Shown here: positions 32,680 through 41,805 of the stretch, piece by piece | How positions within the stretch are numbered: position 1 is the stretch's first letter | How the letters are laid out: every line of letters starts with the position of its first letter | Assembly (NCBI RefSeq): GCF_001612905.1 | Contig: NZ_BDBI01000011.1 | Span: 124,001 to 188,000 of the forward strand | Direction of reading: 5' to 3' | DNA: 64,000 nt | DNA from: Nocardia ignorata NBRC 108230 | Lineage (GTDB): Bacteria; Actinomycetota; Actinomycetes; Mycobacteriales; Mycobacteriaceae | The notes under the pieces: generated by a model | What the model saw: the letters and a program-made list of their open reading frames with translations, nothing else | What the model was told of the DNA's origin: nothing | The model's database searches: none | Made by a program: the position numbers and the translations under genes

Positions 32680-33228
32680 ATGAACGAACTGACGAACCCG
32701 GTACTGCTGACGATCGCGGGGTGCGAAATCGGCTTCTGGGTGCTGGTGGTGGGCGGGTTGGCCCTGCGCTACCTGCTGCGGTTGCGGCGCGCCAGCACCG
32801 TCACCCTCGCGCTGGTTCCCGCGCTGGACGTGGTGCTGGTGGTCGCCGTCGCGATCGACCTGCACCGGGGCGGTGAAGTGACGTTCGCGCACCGGATCGC
32901 CGGGATCTACCTCGGGTGCACGGTGATGTTCGGGCCGCGCATGATCCGGTGGCTCGACGAGCGCTTCGCCCACCGCTTCGCCGGCGGACCCGCGCCCGTC
33001 CGGGTGCCGAAATACGGGCCGGAACGCACACGCAAGGAGTGGGCGGACTTCGTTCGCTGGCTCGGCGCGGCCGCCATCGCGGGCGCGCTCACCCTGGCGC
33101 TGAGCTACACGGTGGCCGACGCCGAGCAGCGCGAACAGCTGATGGGGATCTTCGGTTCGCTCGGCGTGATCACGGTGATCTGGTTGCTGACCGGACCGGT
33201 GTGGGTGACGGGGTCCAGGCGGAGCTGA
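32680..33228 (+). CDS. Hypothetical membrane protein
   Basis: The 182-residue protein has about four to five hydrophobic segments (roughly 10-35, 45-65, 75-90, 130-150 and 160-178), with a basic loop P-V-R-V-P-K-Y-G-P-E-R-T-R-K between the third and fourth. It looks like an actinobacterial integral membrane protein of unknown function. It diverges from the sensor kinase across about 108 bases, and is followed by the MFS transporter after 89 bases on the same strand. Start at ATG 32680; upstream frame is antisense to the kinase. Confidence 0.65.
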   Translation: MNELTNPVLLTIAGCEIGFWVLVVGGLALRYLLRLRRASTVTLALVPALDVVLVVAVAIDLHRGGEVTFAHRIAGIYLGCTVMFGPRMIRWLDERFAHRFAGGPAPVRVPKYGPERTRKEWADFVRWLGAAAIAGALTLALSYTVADAEQREQLMGIFGSLGVITVIWLLTGPVWVTGSRRS

Positions 33229-33289
33229 CCGCTGGCAGGGGCGACGGAAATTCCCGCGCGACGACGCGGGCGCGCCGGATACCGTGGAC

Positions 33290-33303
33290 CGACTGGTTAG
33301 TCG
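33290..33303. promoter_or_regulatory. TetR-type operator-like inverted repeat before MFS gene
   Basis: CGACT-GGTT-AGTCG is a perfect inverted repeat in the short leader, 14 bases before the GTG start of the drug-exporter-like gene. The ACTNNTTAGT look is common for TetR-family operators in actinobacteria. No tetR gene is adjacent. Confidence 0.4.
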
Positions 33304-33317
33304 AGGAAAGGACCGCG

Positions 33318-34727
33318 GTGGCGACCGATACGGCGGATACGGCTGTCGGGTTGCGATCCGAACGGGGTGCGGTGCTCGCCTCGCTCATGCTCTCGACCTC
33401 GCTGATCGCGCTCGACTCCACGATTATCGCCACGGCGGTGCTCACCATCACCGATTCGCTCGGTGGGTTCGCGATGTTCCCGTGGTTGTTCTCGATCTAC
33501 CTGCTGGCGCAGGCGGTCACGGTGCCGATCTACGGCAAGCTGGCCGACATGGTGGGCCGTAAGCCGGTGATCCTGTTCGGGATCGCGGTGTTCGCCGTCG
33601 GCTCGATGCTGTGCGGTCTGGCGTCGAACATGCTGGCGCTCATCGTCTTTCGTGCCATCCAGGGAATCGGCGCCGGCGCGATCCAGCCGATGACGATGGT
33701 CATCGCGAGCGACCTCTACAACCTGACCGAACGGGCCAGGGTTCAGGGCTATATGGCGGGTGTGTGGGCCGGGTCGGCGGTGCTCGGGCCGCTGCTGGGT
33801 GGACTACTCTCCGATCACGCGGACTGGCGGTGGATCTTCCTGATCAACCTGCCGCTGTGTGCGGTCGCGGCGTGGATGTTGTTGCGGCACTTCGCCGAAT
33901 CGGCGCCGCGCAGCCGTCAGCGGATCGACTACCTCGGCGCGGCGCTGCTCACACTGGGCGCGGGGGCGCTGATCCTCGCGCTGCTCGAAGGTGGGCAGGC
34001 GTGGGCGTGGGATTCACCGGTGTCGATCGGCCTGTTCGCGGGCAGCGCGGTGGTTCTCGCAGTGTTCGCCGTCGTCGAGTTGCGGGTGCCCAATCCGGTG
34101 CTGCCGCTGTGGGTTTTCACGCGCCGGATCGTGATCGCCAGCAGTACGGTGTCGCTGCTCGTCGGCGCGGTGGTGCTCGGATTGACCTCCTACGTCCCGA
34201 CTTTCGCCCAGGGTGTCCTCGGCACCACCGCCCTGATCGCCGGGCTCGCCGTCGGCGGGCTCACCCTCGGCTGGCCGCTGGCGGCGACATTGTCGGGCAG
34301 GTTGTACCTGCGCTGGGGATTCCGCATCGCCGGTCTGCTCGGCAGCACTCTTGCCGTCATCGGTTGCGCGACAACACTGTTCATCGATGCGGGGACCAGC
34401 CCGTGGCAGATCGCGGGTTCGTGCTTCCTGATCGGCGGTGGCATGGGCCTGGTCGCCTCGCCCACCCTGATCGCGGCGCAGAACAGCGCACCCTGGCAGG
34501 AGCGGGGTGTGGTGACCTCGGCCAATATGTTCGCCCGATCTTTCGGCAGCGCGCTCGGTGTCGCCGTGTTCGGCGCCATCGTCAACACCGGCATCACCGA
34601 CCCCGACCACCCCACCCCCACCGAACTCGCCTCCGGCATCCACCTGGTGTTCGCCGCCATCCTGACCATGGCGGTGATCATGCTCGCGGCGGCCGCCACC
34701 ATGCCCGGACGTACCGCCGACGACTGA
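33318..34727 (+). CDS. MFS transporter, DHA2 (14-helix drug:H+ antiporter) family
   Basis: The 469-residue protein has about 14 hydrophobic segments, motif A as G-K-L-A-D-M-V-G-R-K-P (about 75-85) and motif C-like G-P-L-L-G-G in helix 5. The first helix carries L-D-S-T-I-I, matching the D1 motif of DHA2 exporters. It would expel toxic compounds or metabolites. GAGGAAAGG precedes GTG 33318 at normal distance. An operator-like inverted repeat overlaps the leader, which suggests repression by a TetR protein encoded elsewhere. Confidence 0.88.
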   Translation: MATDTADTAVGLRSERGAVLASLMLSTSLIALDSTIIATAVLTITDSLGGFAMFPWLFSIYLLAQAVTVPIYGKLADMVGRKPVILFGIAVFAVGSMLCGLASNMLALIVFRAIQGIGAGAIQPMTMVIASDLYNLTERARVQGYMAGVWAGSAVLGPLLGGLLSDHADWRWIFLINLPLCAVAAWMLLRHFAESAPRSRQRIDYLGAALLTLGAGALILALLEGGQAWAWDSPVSIGLFAGSAVVLAVFAVVELRVPNPVLPLWVFTRRIVIASSTVSLLVGAVVLGLTSYVPTFAQGVLGTTALIAGLAVGGLTLGWPLAATLSGRLYLRWGFRIAGLLGSTLAVIGCATTLFIDAGTSPWQIAGSCFLIGGGMGLVASPTLIAAQNSAPWQERGVVTSANMFARSFGSALGVAVFGAIVNTGITDPDHPTPTELASGIHLVFAAILTMAVIMLAAAATMPGRTADD

Positions 34728-34894
34728 CGGACCACCCCGGCGGCAACCGACATCCGGTCACACCCGGACCGACGGCTGCCCGCGCCGAGGCGTCATCGGT
34801 GTCGCGCACGCGGCGGTTGTGCGGGCACCGCCGATATCAGGGTGTCCGGTCGACGCCCGCCGCGGACGCCGCGAGCGTCGATTCGTGGTCGCGG

Positions 34895-36154
34895 TCAGGC
34901 GGATCGTTGCTCGGTGTGGCGCACCACCTCGACTCGCTCCTGCGCCCCGAATTCGACGACGCGGCGAATGCGCGAGTTCCCGACGGGTGCGAGGTCGACG
35001 GTGACCGGCGCGCCCGCGCCCGCGCGAGTGATCGCGATGATGCGGTCCTGGAGGTACCCGTCGGGAACCGGCACCCTGATGATGTCGCCCACCGCCAGCG
35101 CCTCCGCGGCGACCTCACCACCGCTGCCCACCGCGGCGACCTCACCGCACCGAGTCGGTCCGGTGCTCGCGCCGAGCCCGCGTTCGGCGATGGTCCACCA
35201 CACCGACTCGCGGGCATCGGCCGGCCCGGACGACGCCGCGGCGTCACCATCGGCACGCGCCTGCCGGTGCGGCCGGGCCGTTTCGGCGAGGTCGCCGACG
35301 CTGGGCAGAGCCGCGGCGCCTCGGTCCGAATGCGCCGACCGATGCGACCGGTCCGCCGGTGCGGCTGCGGCTGCGGGTGCGGGTGCGGGTGCGCCATGGT
35401 CACGCAGGACTGTCGTGTCGCCGTATGTGTACGGGCTGTCGATGTCCTGCCCGGTTGCCGGCCCGCTACGCCGAGCCGAGGCGGTGAGGCGCTGGTGCCA
35501 GGCGAGGATCCGGTCGCGTTCGGCTTCGGCGGCCGCGCGGGTCTCGTGCAGGGAGATATGGCGGCGGGTCGGGGCATTGCGGGGGTGGGTGGTGCCCGCC
35601 GCGCCGTCGACGACCAGAATCCAGCGGGCGCCGACGGCGCGGTCGCGGCGGGCCGAAACCCGTTCGGCCAGCGCGTGTCCCGGGGTGGCACCGAGTCGGT
35701 CGGCGGCTTCCTCGATGCTCTCGACGAGGCCGAGTGAGCGCAGCAACTCGGCGACCGAAAGTTCCGAGGTGTCGAGTTCCTGGGCGAGCGCGGGCATGGG
35801 TGTCTTACGGCGCCAGCCGATCCGAGCACAGTGTTCGTGGCGGGTGAACCACAAGCGGCTGCCGGAGCGGCGGTGCTGGTCGATCACCACCGCCCACCAA
35901 TCCCATTCGGGTTCGGCGACCAGGCGCGTTCGCACCCACCGTTCACGCTCGGCCGTGGATATCCGGTCCTCGGGGGGCACGAAGTTGCGGAGCGCGGTGC
36001 GTACCGCCGATTCCGTGCGCCCGAGCGTTCGCGCGGTGCGGGCCAGATCGACACCGGCTCGTAGGTCGTCGGCGAGGATCCGGTATTCCGATTCGCGCCA
36101 GGTGGTTCCGTGCCTGCGTGGTGGACGCAGATCGCCGCGGAAGTCGTCACTCAT
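34895..36154 (-). CDS. Hypothetical protein with N-terminal helix-turn-helix/SANT-like region
   Basis: The 419-residue protein starts with a W-R-E-S-E-Y-R-I-L ... L-A-R-T-A-R-T-L-G-R-T-E-S-A-V-R-T-A-L segment (about 15-60) that looks like a SANT/Myb or sigma-4-type helix-turn-helix. A tryptophan-rich region (90-130) and a second helical repeat follow. A low-complexity Pro/Ala linker lies at about 255-270. The C-terminal 85 residues form a beta-rich domain (G-D-I-I-R-V-P-V-P-D-G) that could be an SH3-like fold. It may be a DNA-binding protein, but I do not recognise the family. ATG 36154 is preferred over GTG/ATG sites further upstream. Confidence 0.6.
   Translation of the reverse strand: MSDDFRGDLRPPRRHGTTWRESEYRILADDLRAGVDLARTARTLGRTESAVRTALRNFVPPEDRISTAERERWVRTRLVAEPEWDWWAVVIDQHRRSGSRLWFTRHEHCARIGWRRKTPMPALAQELDTSELSVAELLRSLGLVESIEEAADRLGATPGHALAERVSARRDRAVGARWILVVDGAAGTTHPRNAPTRRHISLHETRAAAEAERDRILAWHQRLTASARRSGPATGQDIDSPYTYGDTTVLRDHGAPAPAPAAAAAPADRSHRSAHSDRGAAALPSVGDLAETARPHRQARADGDAAASSGPADARESVWWTIAERGLGASTGPTRCGEVAAVGSGGEVAAEALAVGDIIRVPVPDGYLQDRIIAITRAGAGAPVTVDLAPVGNSRIRRVVEFGAQERVEVVRHTEQRSA
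35358..35394. repeat. Short tandem GC-rich repeat inside a coding region
   Basis: Six-base units of GGTGCG and GGCTGC type repeat about six times. They encode the alternating Ala/Pro linker of the hypothetical protein on the minus strand. The length keeps the frame, but the tract is a likely site of slippage. Confidence 0.6.
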
Positions 36155-36284
36155 GTCGTGCCCCCGTTCTCGCACCGCCCGGCAACACTCGCCGGGCCAG
36201 TTGTGTGACACTTCGACGATACCGATGGGGTATGACAGAAAACGCTTGTCTGCCAGCGGCTTTCCAGCAAACGGTGGCCGACGG

Positions 36285-36530
36285 TCAGTGGGTGTGCGCT
36301 ACTGTCTTGCGGCCGAAGGTGTAGTAGCCGACGCACACCAGCGCGGCCAACACGGCACCGACGACCAGCGCGGTGCGCCGCGCCCACCGTCGGTCCACAG
36401 CAGCAGGATCACGACCAGGCCGAGGAGACCGAGAGCCGCCCAGGCGGTCACCGAAGATCCGCCCCGAGATCGGGTTGGCGGTGAACAGCACCGCAAGCAC
36501 CACCAGCGCGGTCACCGCGCTGTCGAACAC
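36285..36530 (-). pseudogene. Small membrane protein gene with two compensating indels
   Basis: The open frame of 81 codons begins M-F-D-S-A-V-T-A-L-V-V-L-A-V-L (helix 1) and ends with V-V-G-A-V-L-A-A-L-V-C-V-G-Y-Y (last helix). Its middle part is an arginine/proline stretch with poor codon bias. The next frame in that middle part encodes a helix, A-L-G-L-L-G-L-V-V-I-L-L-L-W, with strong third-position GC. Removing one base from the run of four C at 36462-36465 and adding one at 36392-36393 gives one continuous three-helix protein. Either two sequencing errors or a decayed gene explains this. Confidence 0.5.
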
Positions 36531-36644
36531 TCCTGCACGCTACCGCGCGGCAACCGTGCCGCCGATCACCCCTACCGCTCGCCGGAAATACCGGAGCCGC
36601 CGCGCCGGTTGGCCTACTGAGGGGATTTCACGCGAAGGAGACTC

Positions 36645-37637
<993 letters not shown>

Positions 37638-37643
37638 CCCGCC

Positions 37644-38462
37644 TCAGCGGAGCCGGAATCCCATGGCCGCCAAGGACTCCCGGAGCCGGTGCCGACCGTT
37701 GAGCGAGGCCTCGGAGCCGAGCCGGGCCAGTACCCGCTCGGTCCAGGAGAACGGGAGGCCCTGGTCGCCGTAGACCGCGCCGATCCGCTGCTCGTAGTCG
37801 GCGACCGGTCCGCGTTGACTCGGTAGGTCGTAGGTCTCCTGGTGCAGCACGGCCGCCTGCGGCAATCGCGGCTTCACCTGTGTGCCCTCCGTCGAGTCGG
37901 GGTGGCCGACCACCAGCCCGAAGATGGGGAACACGTGGGCGGGCAGGTTCAGTTCCGCCGCGACCCGCTCGGGGTCGTTGCGCAACGCACCGATGTAGAC
38001 GGTGCCCAGTCCGAGCGATTCGGCGGCGATCACGGCGTTCTGGGCGGCGAGCGCGGCATCGACCACACCGACGTAGCTGGATTCCAGATAGTCGGCGCCG
38101 TCGAGGGGCGCGCGATGGTCGTCGGCGAGCTGACGCAGTCGCGCGAAGTCGGCGGTCCAGACCAGCAGTACCGGCGCCTGCTCGATGTGTGCCTGACCGC
38201 CCGCGACCGCCGCCAGCCGGGCCCGTCGCGTCGGATCACGGACCTCGATCACACTCCAGGCCTGCAGGTTCGACGAGGTCGGGGCGGACTGAGCCGCCGA
38301 AACCAGGAGCCGGATCGTTTCCGGTTCGACCGGATCGGGCAGGTAGCGCCGGACCGATTTGTGTTCGTGCAAAACCTGCAGCACAGAGTTCCACTGCGCG
38401 GGAACGGCAGCGTCCGGGTCCGCGTAGCGCTGTCGGACAGGGTGGGGAGCGGTCTGCGTCAT
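37644..38462 (-). CDS. NADPH-dependent nitroreductase (NfsA-like)
   Basis: The 272-residue enzyme has the nitroreductase fold with H-K-S-V-R-R-Y at about 34-40 (FMN phosphate contacts), the Q-S-A-P-T-S-S-N-L-Q-A-W segment and the G-L-G-T-V-Y-I-G motif. The length and C-terminal excursion agree with the NfsA/Frp branch, which prefers NADPH and reduces nitro compounds, quinones or flavins. ATG 38462 is preferred; a GTG six codons upstream is also possible. It diverges from a PPOx-type flavoprotein across 122 bases that contain a 23-base inverted repeat. Confidence 0.87.
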   Translation of the reverse strand: MTQTAPHPVRQRYADPDAAVPAQWNSVLQVLHEHKSVRRYLPDPVEPETIRLLVSAAQSAPTSSNLQAWSVIEVRDPTRRARLAAVAGGQAHIEQAPVLLVWTADFARLRQLADDHRAPLDGADYLESSYVGVVDAALAAQNAVIAAESLGLGTVYIGALRNDPERVAAELNLPAHVFPIFGLVVGHPDSTEGTQVKPRLPQAAVLHQETYDLPSQRGPVADYEQRIGAVYGDQGLPFSWTERVLARLGSEASLNGRHRLRESLAAMGFRLR

Positions 38463-38525
38463 TGCCCCATCGTCGGTCACCGCGGTGGGCGCCGTCTGCG
38501 ATAACTCTCACCGTGAATCCAACGT

Positions 38526-38548
38526 CGTGGTCGATACACTCGACCACG
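38526..38548. promoter_or_regulatory. Operator-like 23-base perfect inverted repeat with embedded -10
   Basis: CGTGGTCGA-TACAC-TCGACCACG has 9-base arms and a 5-base centre. The plus-strand hexamer TACACT in the centre fits a -10 box for the downstream PPOx gene (ATG 38585). The site lies between two divergent flavoenzyme genes and could control both. Confidence 0.5.
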
Positions 38549-38584
38549 GGGAGCTCGCCGCCCGGCGGGACCGGAAAGTGCGTC

Positions 38585-39181
38585 ATGGCCAAGGTGTTCG
38601 ACCGGATCGACGACAAGTTACGGGCGTTCATCGCCGACCAGCCGATGTACTTCGTGGGAACCGCGCCCTCCGCCGGCGGTCATATCAATGTGTCCCCCAA
38701 GGGATATCGCGACACCTTCGCCGTGCTCGACGACCACACCGTCGCCTACCTCGATCTGTTCGGCAGCGGTTCGGAGACGATCGCGCACCTGCGCGACAAC
38801 GGCCGCATCACCGTGATGTTCTGCTCGTTCTCCCGCGTCGCCCGCATCCTGCGCCTGCTCGGCACCGGGCGGGTCGTGCGGCCCGACTCCCCCGAATTCG
38901 ACACGCTGCGTGCGCGATTCGGCACCGAGCATCCCGGTATCCGCGCGGTGATCGTGGTCTCGGTCGACCGCATCGCCGATTCGTGCGGCTGGTCGGTGCC
39001 GAGGATGGACCTGGTCGAGGAGCGCTCCATTCTGGACGAGGCCCACACCCGGCGCACCGACGAAGATTTCGCGCGGCGCATCGCGGGCGACAACTCCGCC
39101 AGCATCGACGGCCTGCCCGCGCTGGAACCGGACCACCCCCTGCCCTCCACCGTGCGGGCTACCCGCGAGAGCGCGAGATGA
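38585..39181 (+). CDS. Pyridoxamine 5'-phosphate oxidase family protein
   Basis: The 198-residue protein has the split-barrel FMN-binding fold. The N-terminal part reads P-M-Y-F-V-G-T-A-P and continues with I-N-V-S-P-K-G, typical of the general-stress/PPOx-like subgroup. F-G-S-G-S-E-T-I-A-H-L and I-T-V-M-F-C-S-F (about 50-80) follow. It probably binds FMN or F420 and reduces an unknown substrate. GGAAAG precedes ATG 38585. Its last 23 bases overlap the convergent GATase gene. Confidence 0.87.
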   Translation: MAKVFDRIDDKLRAFIADQPMYFVGTAPSAGGHINVSPKGYRDTFAVLDDHTVAYLDLFGSGSETIAHLRDNGRITVMFCSFSRVARILRLLGTGRVVRPDSPEFDTLRARFGTEHPGIRAVIVVSVDRIADSCGWSVPRMDLVEERSILDEAHTRRTDEDFARRIAGDNSASIDGLPALEPDHPLPSTVRATRESAR

Positions 39182-39890
39182 AGCGCCGCAACAGTTCCCG
39201 CGGCACCGGCACCGATTCACGCCGACCCAGTTCAGCCAGCATGTCCGCCTCGTTCGGGTCGAAATAGCCCGCGTGCCGGTAGGCCTCGATCCGCACGGCC
39301 AGCCCGGTGCCGTCGAGCTCGGGATGGAACTGGGTGGCGTACACATTGCGCCCCACCCGGATCATCTGCACGGGGCAACCCTCGGAACCGGCGAGCAGCA
39401 CCGCGCCCGGCGGCACGCCCTGGCAGGCCTCTTTGTGACCGACGAAGGCGCGGAACGAACGCGGGATGCCGGTGAGCAAGGGGTCCTCGGCGCCGTCGGC
39501 CAACACGACCGTACTCGCGCCGACAGCTTCGCCGTAACGGTCGGGGCCGACCTCACCGCCGAGCACGTCGGCCAGGATGCCCAGGCCGTAGCAGGCACCG
39601 AAGTACGGGAAATCCCGGTCGACGATCTCGGCGAGCAGCGCACGCAGCGGCGGTTCGAACCGCCGCTGGTAGTCGTACTTGTCCTGCTGCGGCGCGCTCA
39701 CGTTACTCGGCCCGCCGCCGACGATCACGGCGCAGAAGTCGTCCAGGTCGACCTCGGGCATCCCGCGATCCATCTCGATGCGCACCACCTCGTCGTCGGT
39801 GAGCTCGGCGGCGCGCAGCAGTGCGGCGTACTCGTCGTCGGACGCGGCACGTTCGGGACGAAGCTGAAGCAACAGGCAGGGCTTGGTCAT
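39159..39890 (-). CDS. Class I glutamine amidotransferase-like protein
   Basis: The 243-residue protein has the class I GATase triad: the nucleophilic cysteine in Y-F-G-A-C-Y-G-L-G (about Cys101), and the His/Glu pair in Q-F-H-P-E-L-D (about 189-191). As a free-standing GATase it may be a GuaA-like small amidotransferase or a peptidase-like homologue that processes gamma-glutamyl compounds. No synthetase partner lies next to it. GGAGGG lies about 9 bases before ATG 39890. It is convergent and overlapping with the PPOx gene. Confidence 0.85.
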   Translation of the reverse strand: MTKPCLLLQLRPERAASDDEYAALLRAAELTDDEVVRIEMDRGMPEVDLDDFCAVIVGGGPSNVSAPQQDKYDYQRRFEPPLRALLAEIVDRDFPYFGACYGLGILADVLGGEVGPDRYGEAVGASTVVLADGAEDPLLTGIPRSFRAFVGHKEACQGVPPGAVLLAGSEGCPVQMIRVGRNVYATQFHPELDGTGLAVRIEAYRHAGYFDPNEADMLAELGRRESVPVPRELLRRFISRSRG

Positions 39891-39946
39891 CGTCGAGCCA
39901 TCCCTCCGCAGTCTCATCGGGTCGGCTATCGACGATACTGTGCACG

Positions 39947-40939
39947 TCACGGCACCGCGCTCACCCCGACGGCCGATTCGGAAAGACTGCCCAGATACAG
40001 GGTGCCCTGGTGCTCGACCACCGAGGTGACCATCGCGAAGTCGTCGCCCGGGCGTTGCAGGTCGTGCACCACCGTGCCGTCCAGACCGAGCGCGATCACC
40101 CACGCGGAGCGGGCGGGCGCCGGTCGGAGCCACTCCGGCAGCGCCCAGGTGAGGCGCCGGAAGATGCCCGGCAGTGCCAGCATCCGGTCCAGCAGCGGGT
40201 TGCGTGGTGCCACCATCCCGATCCAGACCAGACCGTCGCTGCCGAGGAGCATGTTGTCCGGCGAACCGGGCAGGTTCTCGACGAGACGGTCGACGGTGCC
40301 TGCGCGGGGACCCGAGAGCCAGTACCTCGTGATCCGGTAGGCGCCGGTCTCGGCGACCAGCACACAGGACCGGTCCGGCGCCAGCACCACCCCGTTGGCG
40401 AACTGCAGCCCGTCGATCAGCACCTCCACCTGCCCCGCCGGGTCGCGGCGAACCAGCATGCCGCTGCCGGAATGCTCGAGGATGTCACCCATCCACTGCT
40501 CGAACGGCCAGCGCCGCGACGAGATCGAGAGGTAGACGGTGCCGTCGGCGTCGCGCGCCACATTGCTCGGGAAGATGATCGGCTCACCGTCCACTTCGGT
40601 GATCACCGGCTCCAGTTCGGCACCGGACCCGGCCAGCCGGAGCACGCCGTGGCCCGCGACGCAGACGAGTAGCGAACCGTCGGCGTCGGCGTGCATTCCC
40701 AGCGGCCTGCCCGGCATTTGCGCGACCTTCTGCACGGTGCCGTCGGCCGGGTCGACGCGCCAGATGGCACCGTCCTCGGTGCCGGTGACCACGTGTCCGT
40801 CGGTCGTCAACACGACATCTTCCGGTCCCTGCCCGGGCAGCGGTATCAACCGAACCTCGGGCAGCGGGGGTGTGCTCTGTGTCTGGCCGGCCCGTTCGGT
40901 CGCGCGCGGCGGGTTCCATCGGTGCGGTCGCATCTGCAT
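39947..40939 (-). CDS. SMP-30/strictosidine-synthase-like beta-propeller protein
   Basis: The 330-residue protein consists of propeller blades with repeated G-x-V-x-R-V-D and D-A-D-G-T-V-Y elements. The family pattern is visible in F-P-S-N-V-A-R-D-A-D-G, L-Q-F-A-N-G-V-V-L-A-P-D and P-G-S-P-D-N-M-L. Relatives hydrolyse lactones or phosphotriesters in a calcium-dependent way, or bind ligands; strictosidine synthase activity itself is not expected in bacteria. No signal peptide is seen from ATG 40939; ATG 40933 is two codons further. It diverges from the M50-like gene. Confidence 0.82.
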   Translation of the reverse strand: MQMRPHRWNPPRATERAGQTQSTPPLPEVRLIPLPGQGPEDVVLTTDGHVVTGTEDGAIWRVDPADGTVQKVAQMPGRPLGMHADADGSLLVCVAGHGVLRLAGSGAELEPVITEVDGEPIIFPSNVARDADGTVYLSISSRRWPFEQWMGDILEHSGSGMLVRRDPAGQVEVLIDGLQFANGVVLAPDRSCVLVAETGAYRITRYWLSGPRAGTVDRLVENLPGSPDNMLLGSDGLVWIGMVAPRNPLLDRMLALPGIFRRLTWALPEWLRPAPARSAWVIALGLDGTVVHDLQRPGDDFAMVTSVVEHQGTLYLGSLSESAVGVSAVP

Positions 40940-41046
40940 GCCCTTTGCTACCACGCCCGGACGCGATCGTTGCCCGGAAAGCGTTGCGGGAACACGGTAT
41001 CGGCGCATCATGCGCTGACCGGGCCGTGGGCGTGGCGAATCGCGGC

Positions 41047-41052
41047 TACAGT
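41047..41052 (+). promoter_or_regulatory. Likely -10 box for leaderless M50 gene
   Basis: TACAGT lies six bases before GTG 41059, which lacks a Shine-Dalgarno. This supports GTG 41059 as the real start over an in-frame GTG at 41026. Confidence 0.4.
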
Positions 41053-41058
41053 GCGGCG

Positions 41059-41805
41059 GTGGACACCGGATCGGTCAGCTCTTCGTTCGAACGTTTACTC
41101 GCACCGCAACCCGCGCCGCCGTGGTGGCTGGTGCTCGTCACCGCGGCGCTGGCGCTGGTCCTGGTCGGATACCGCCCGCTGTGGCGGATCACCCGGGCCG
41201 CCGTCACCGTGGCGCACGAGGGTGGGCACGCGCTGTTCGCGCTGCTCACCGGGCGCAGGTTGCATGCGATCACGCTGCACACCGACACCTCGGGTCTCAC
41301 GGTATCCAGTGGCAAACCCACCGGTCCCGGCATGATCCTCACCGCGATGGCCGGATATCCGGCGCCCGCGCTGCTCGGCGTGGGCTACGCGGCGCTGCTG
41401 GGTTCCGGCCGGGTGTCGGTGATGTTGTGGGCCACCCTGGCCATGCTGGTGGCGGTGCTGGTGAAGGTGCGCAATGTGTACGGTCTGCTGACCGTGCTCG
41501 TGCTCGGCGCGCTGGTGTTCGGGGTGTCCTGGTACGGCAGCGACCTGCTCCAGGCCGGGTTCGCGTATCTGGCCGCGTGGTTCCTGCTGGCCGCCGCTGT
41601 CCGTCCCGTGCTCGAGCTGCAGCGCGGTAGGCGCAGACAACCCGGGCGCACCGATTCCGACGCCGATCAGCTGGCCCGTCTCACCCACCTGCCCGCGCTG
41701 CTGTGGGTGGCGTTCTTCGCGCTGATCTGCCTGGCGGCGGCCGTGATCGGCGGGTGGTTGATGCTCGCGCCCGTCGAGCAGCTGCATCCGCTGTTTCAGC
41801 GGTGA
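41059..41805 (+). CDS. M50-like integral membrane metallopeptidase
   Basis: The 248-residue protein has about six hydrophobic segments and the zinc motif H-E-G-G-H at about residues 53-57 (HExxH) in a membrane helix, as in site-2-type peptidases. A second candidate ligand region is not obvious; the G-Y-P-A-P-A-L-L motif after the third helix fits the M50B group of small actinobacterial proteins. It could cut a membrane-bound substrate such as an anti-sigma factor, but no sigma factor is nearby. Start GTG 41059 is supported by the leaderless promoter pattern. Its end overlaps the gluconokinase gene by 10 bases. Confidence 0.78.
   Translation: MDTGSVSSSFERLLAPQPAPPWWLVLVTAALALVLVGYRPLWRITRAAVTVAHEGGHALFALLTGRRLHAITLHTDTSGLTVSSGKPTGPGMILTAMAGYPAPALLGVGYAALLGSGRVSVMLWATLAMLVAVLVKVRNVYGLLTVLVLGALVFGVSWYGSDLLQAGFAYLAAWFLLAAAVRPVLELQRGRRRQPGRTDSDADQLARLTHLPALLWVAFFALICLAAAVIGGWLMLAPVEQLHPLFQR

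Noticed and set aside
35358..35394. Possible CRISPR-like or satellite repeat
   Set aside because: It is one short tract of six-base units without spacers inside a coding region, and it encodes an Ala/Pro linker.
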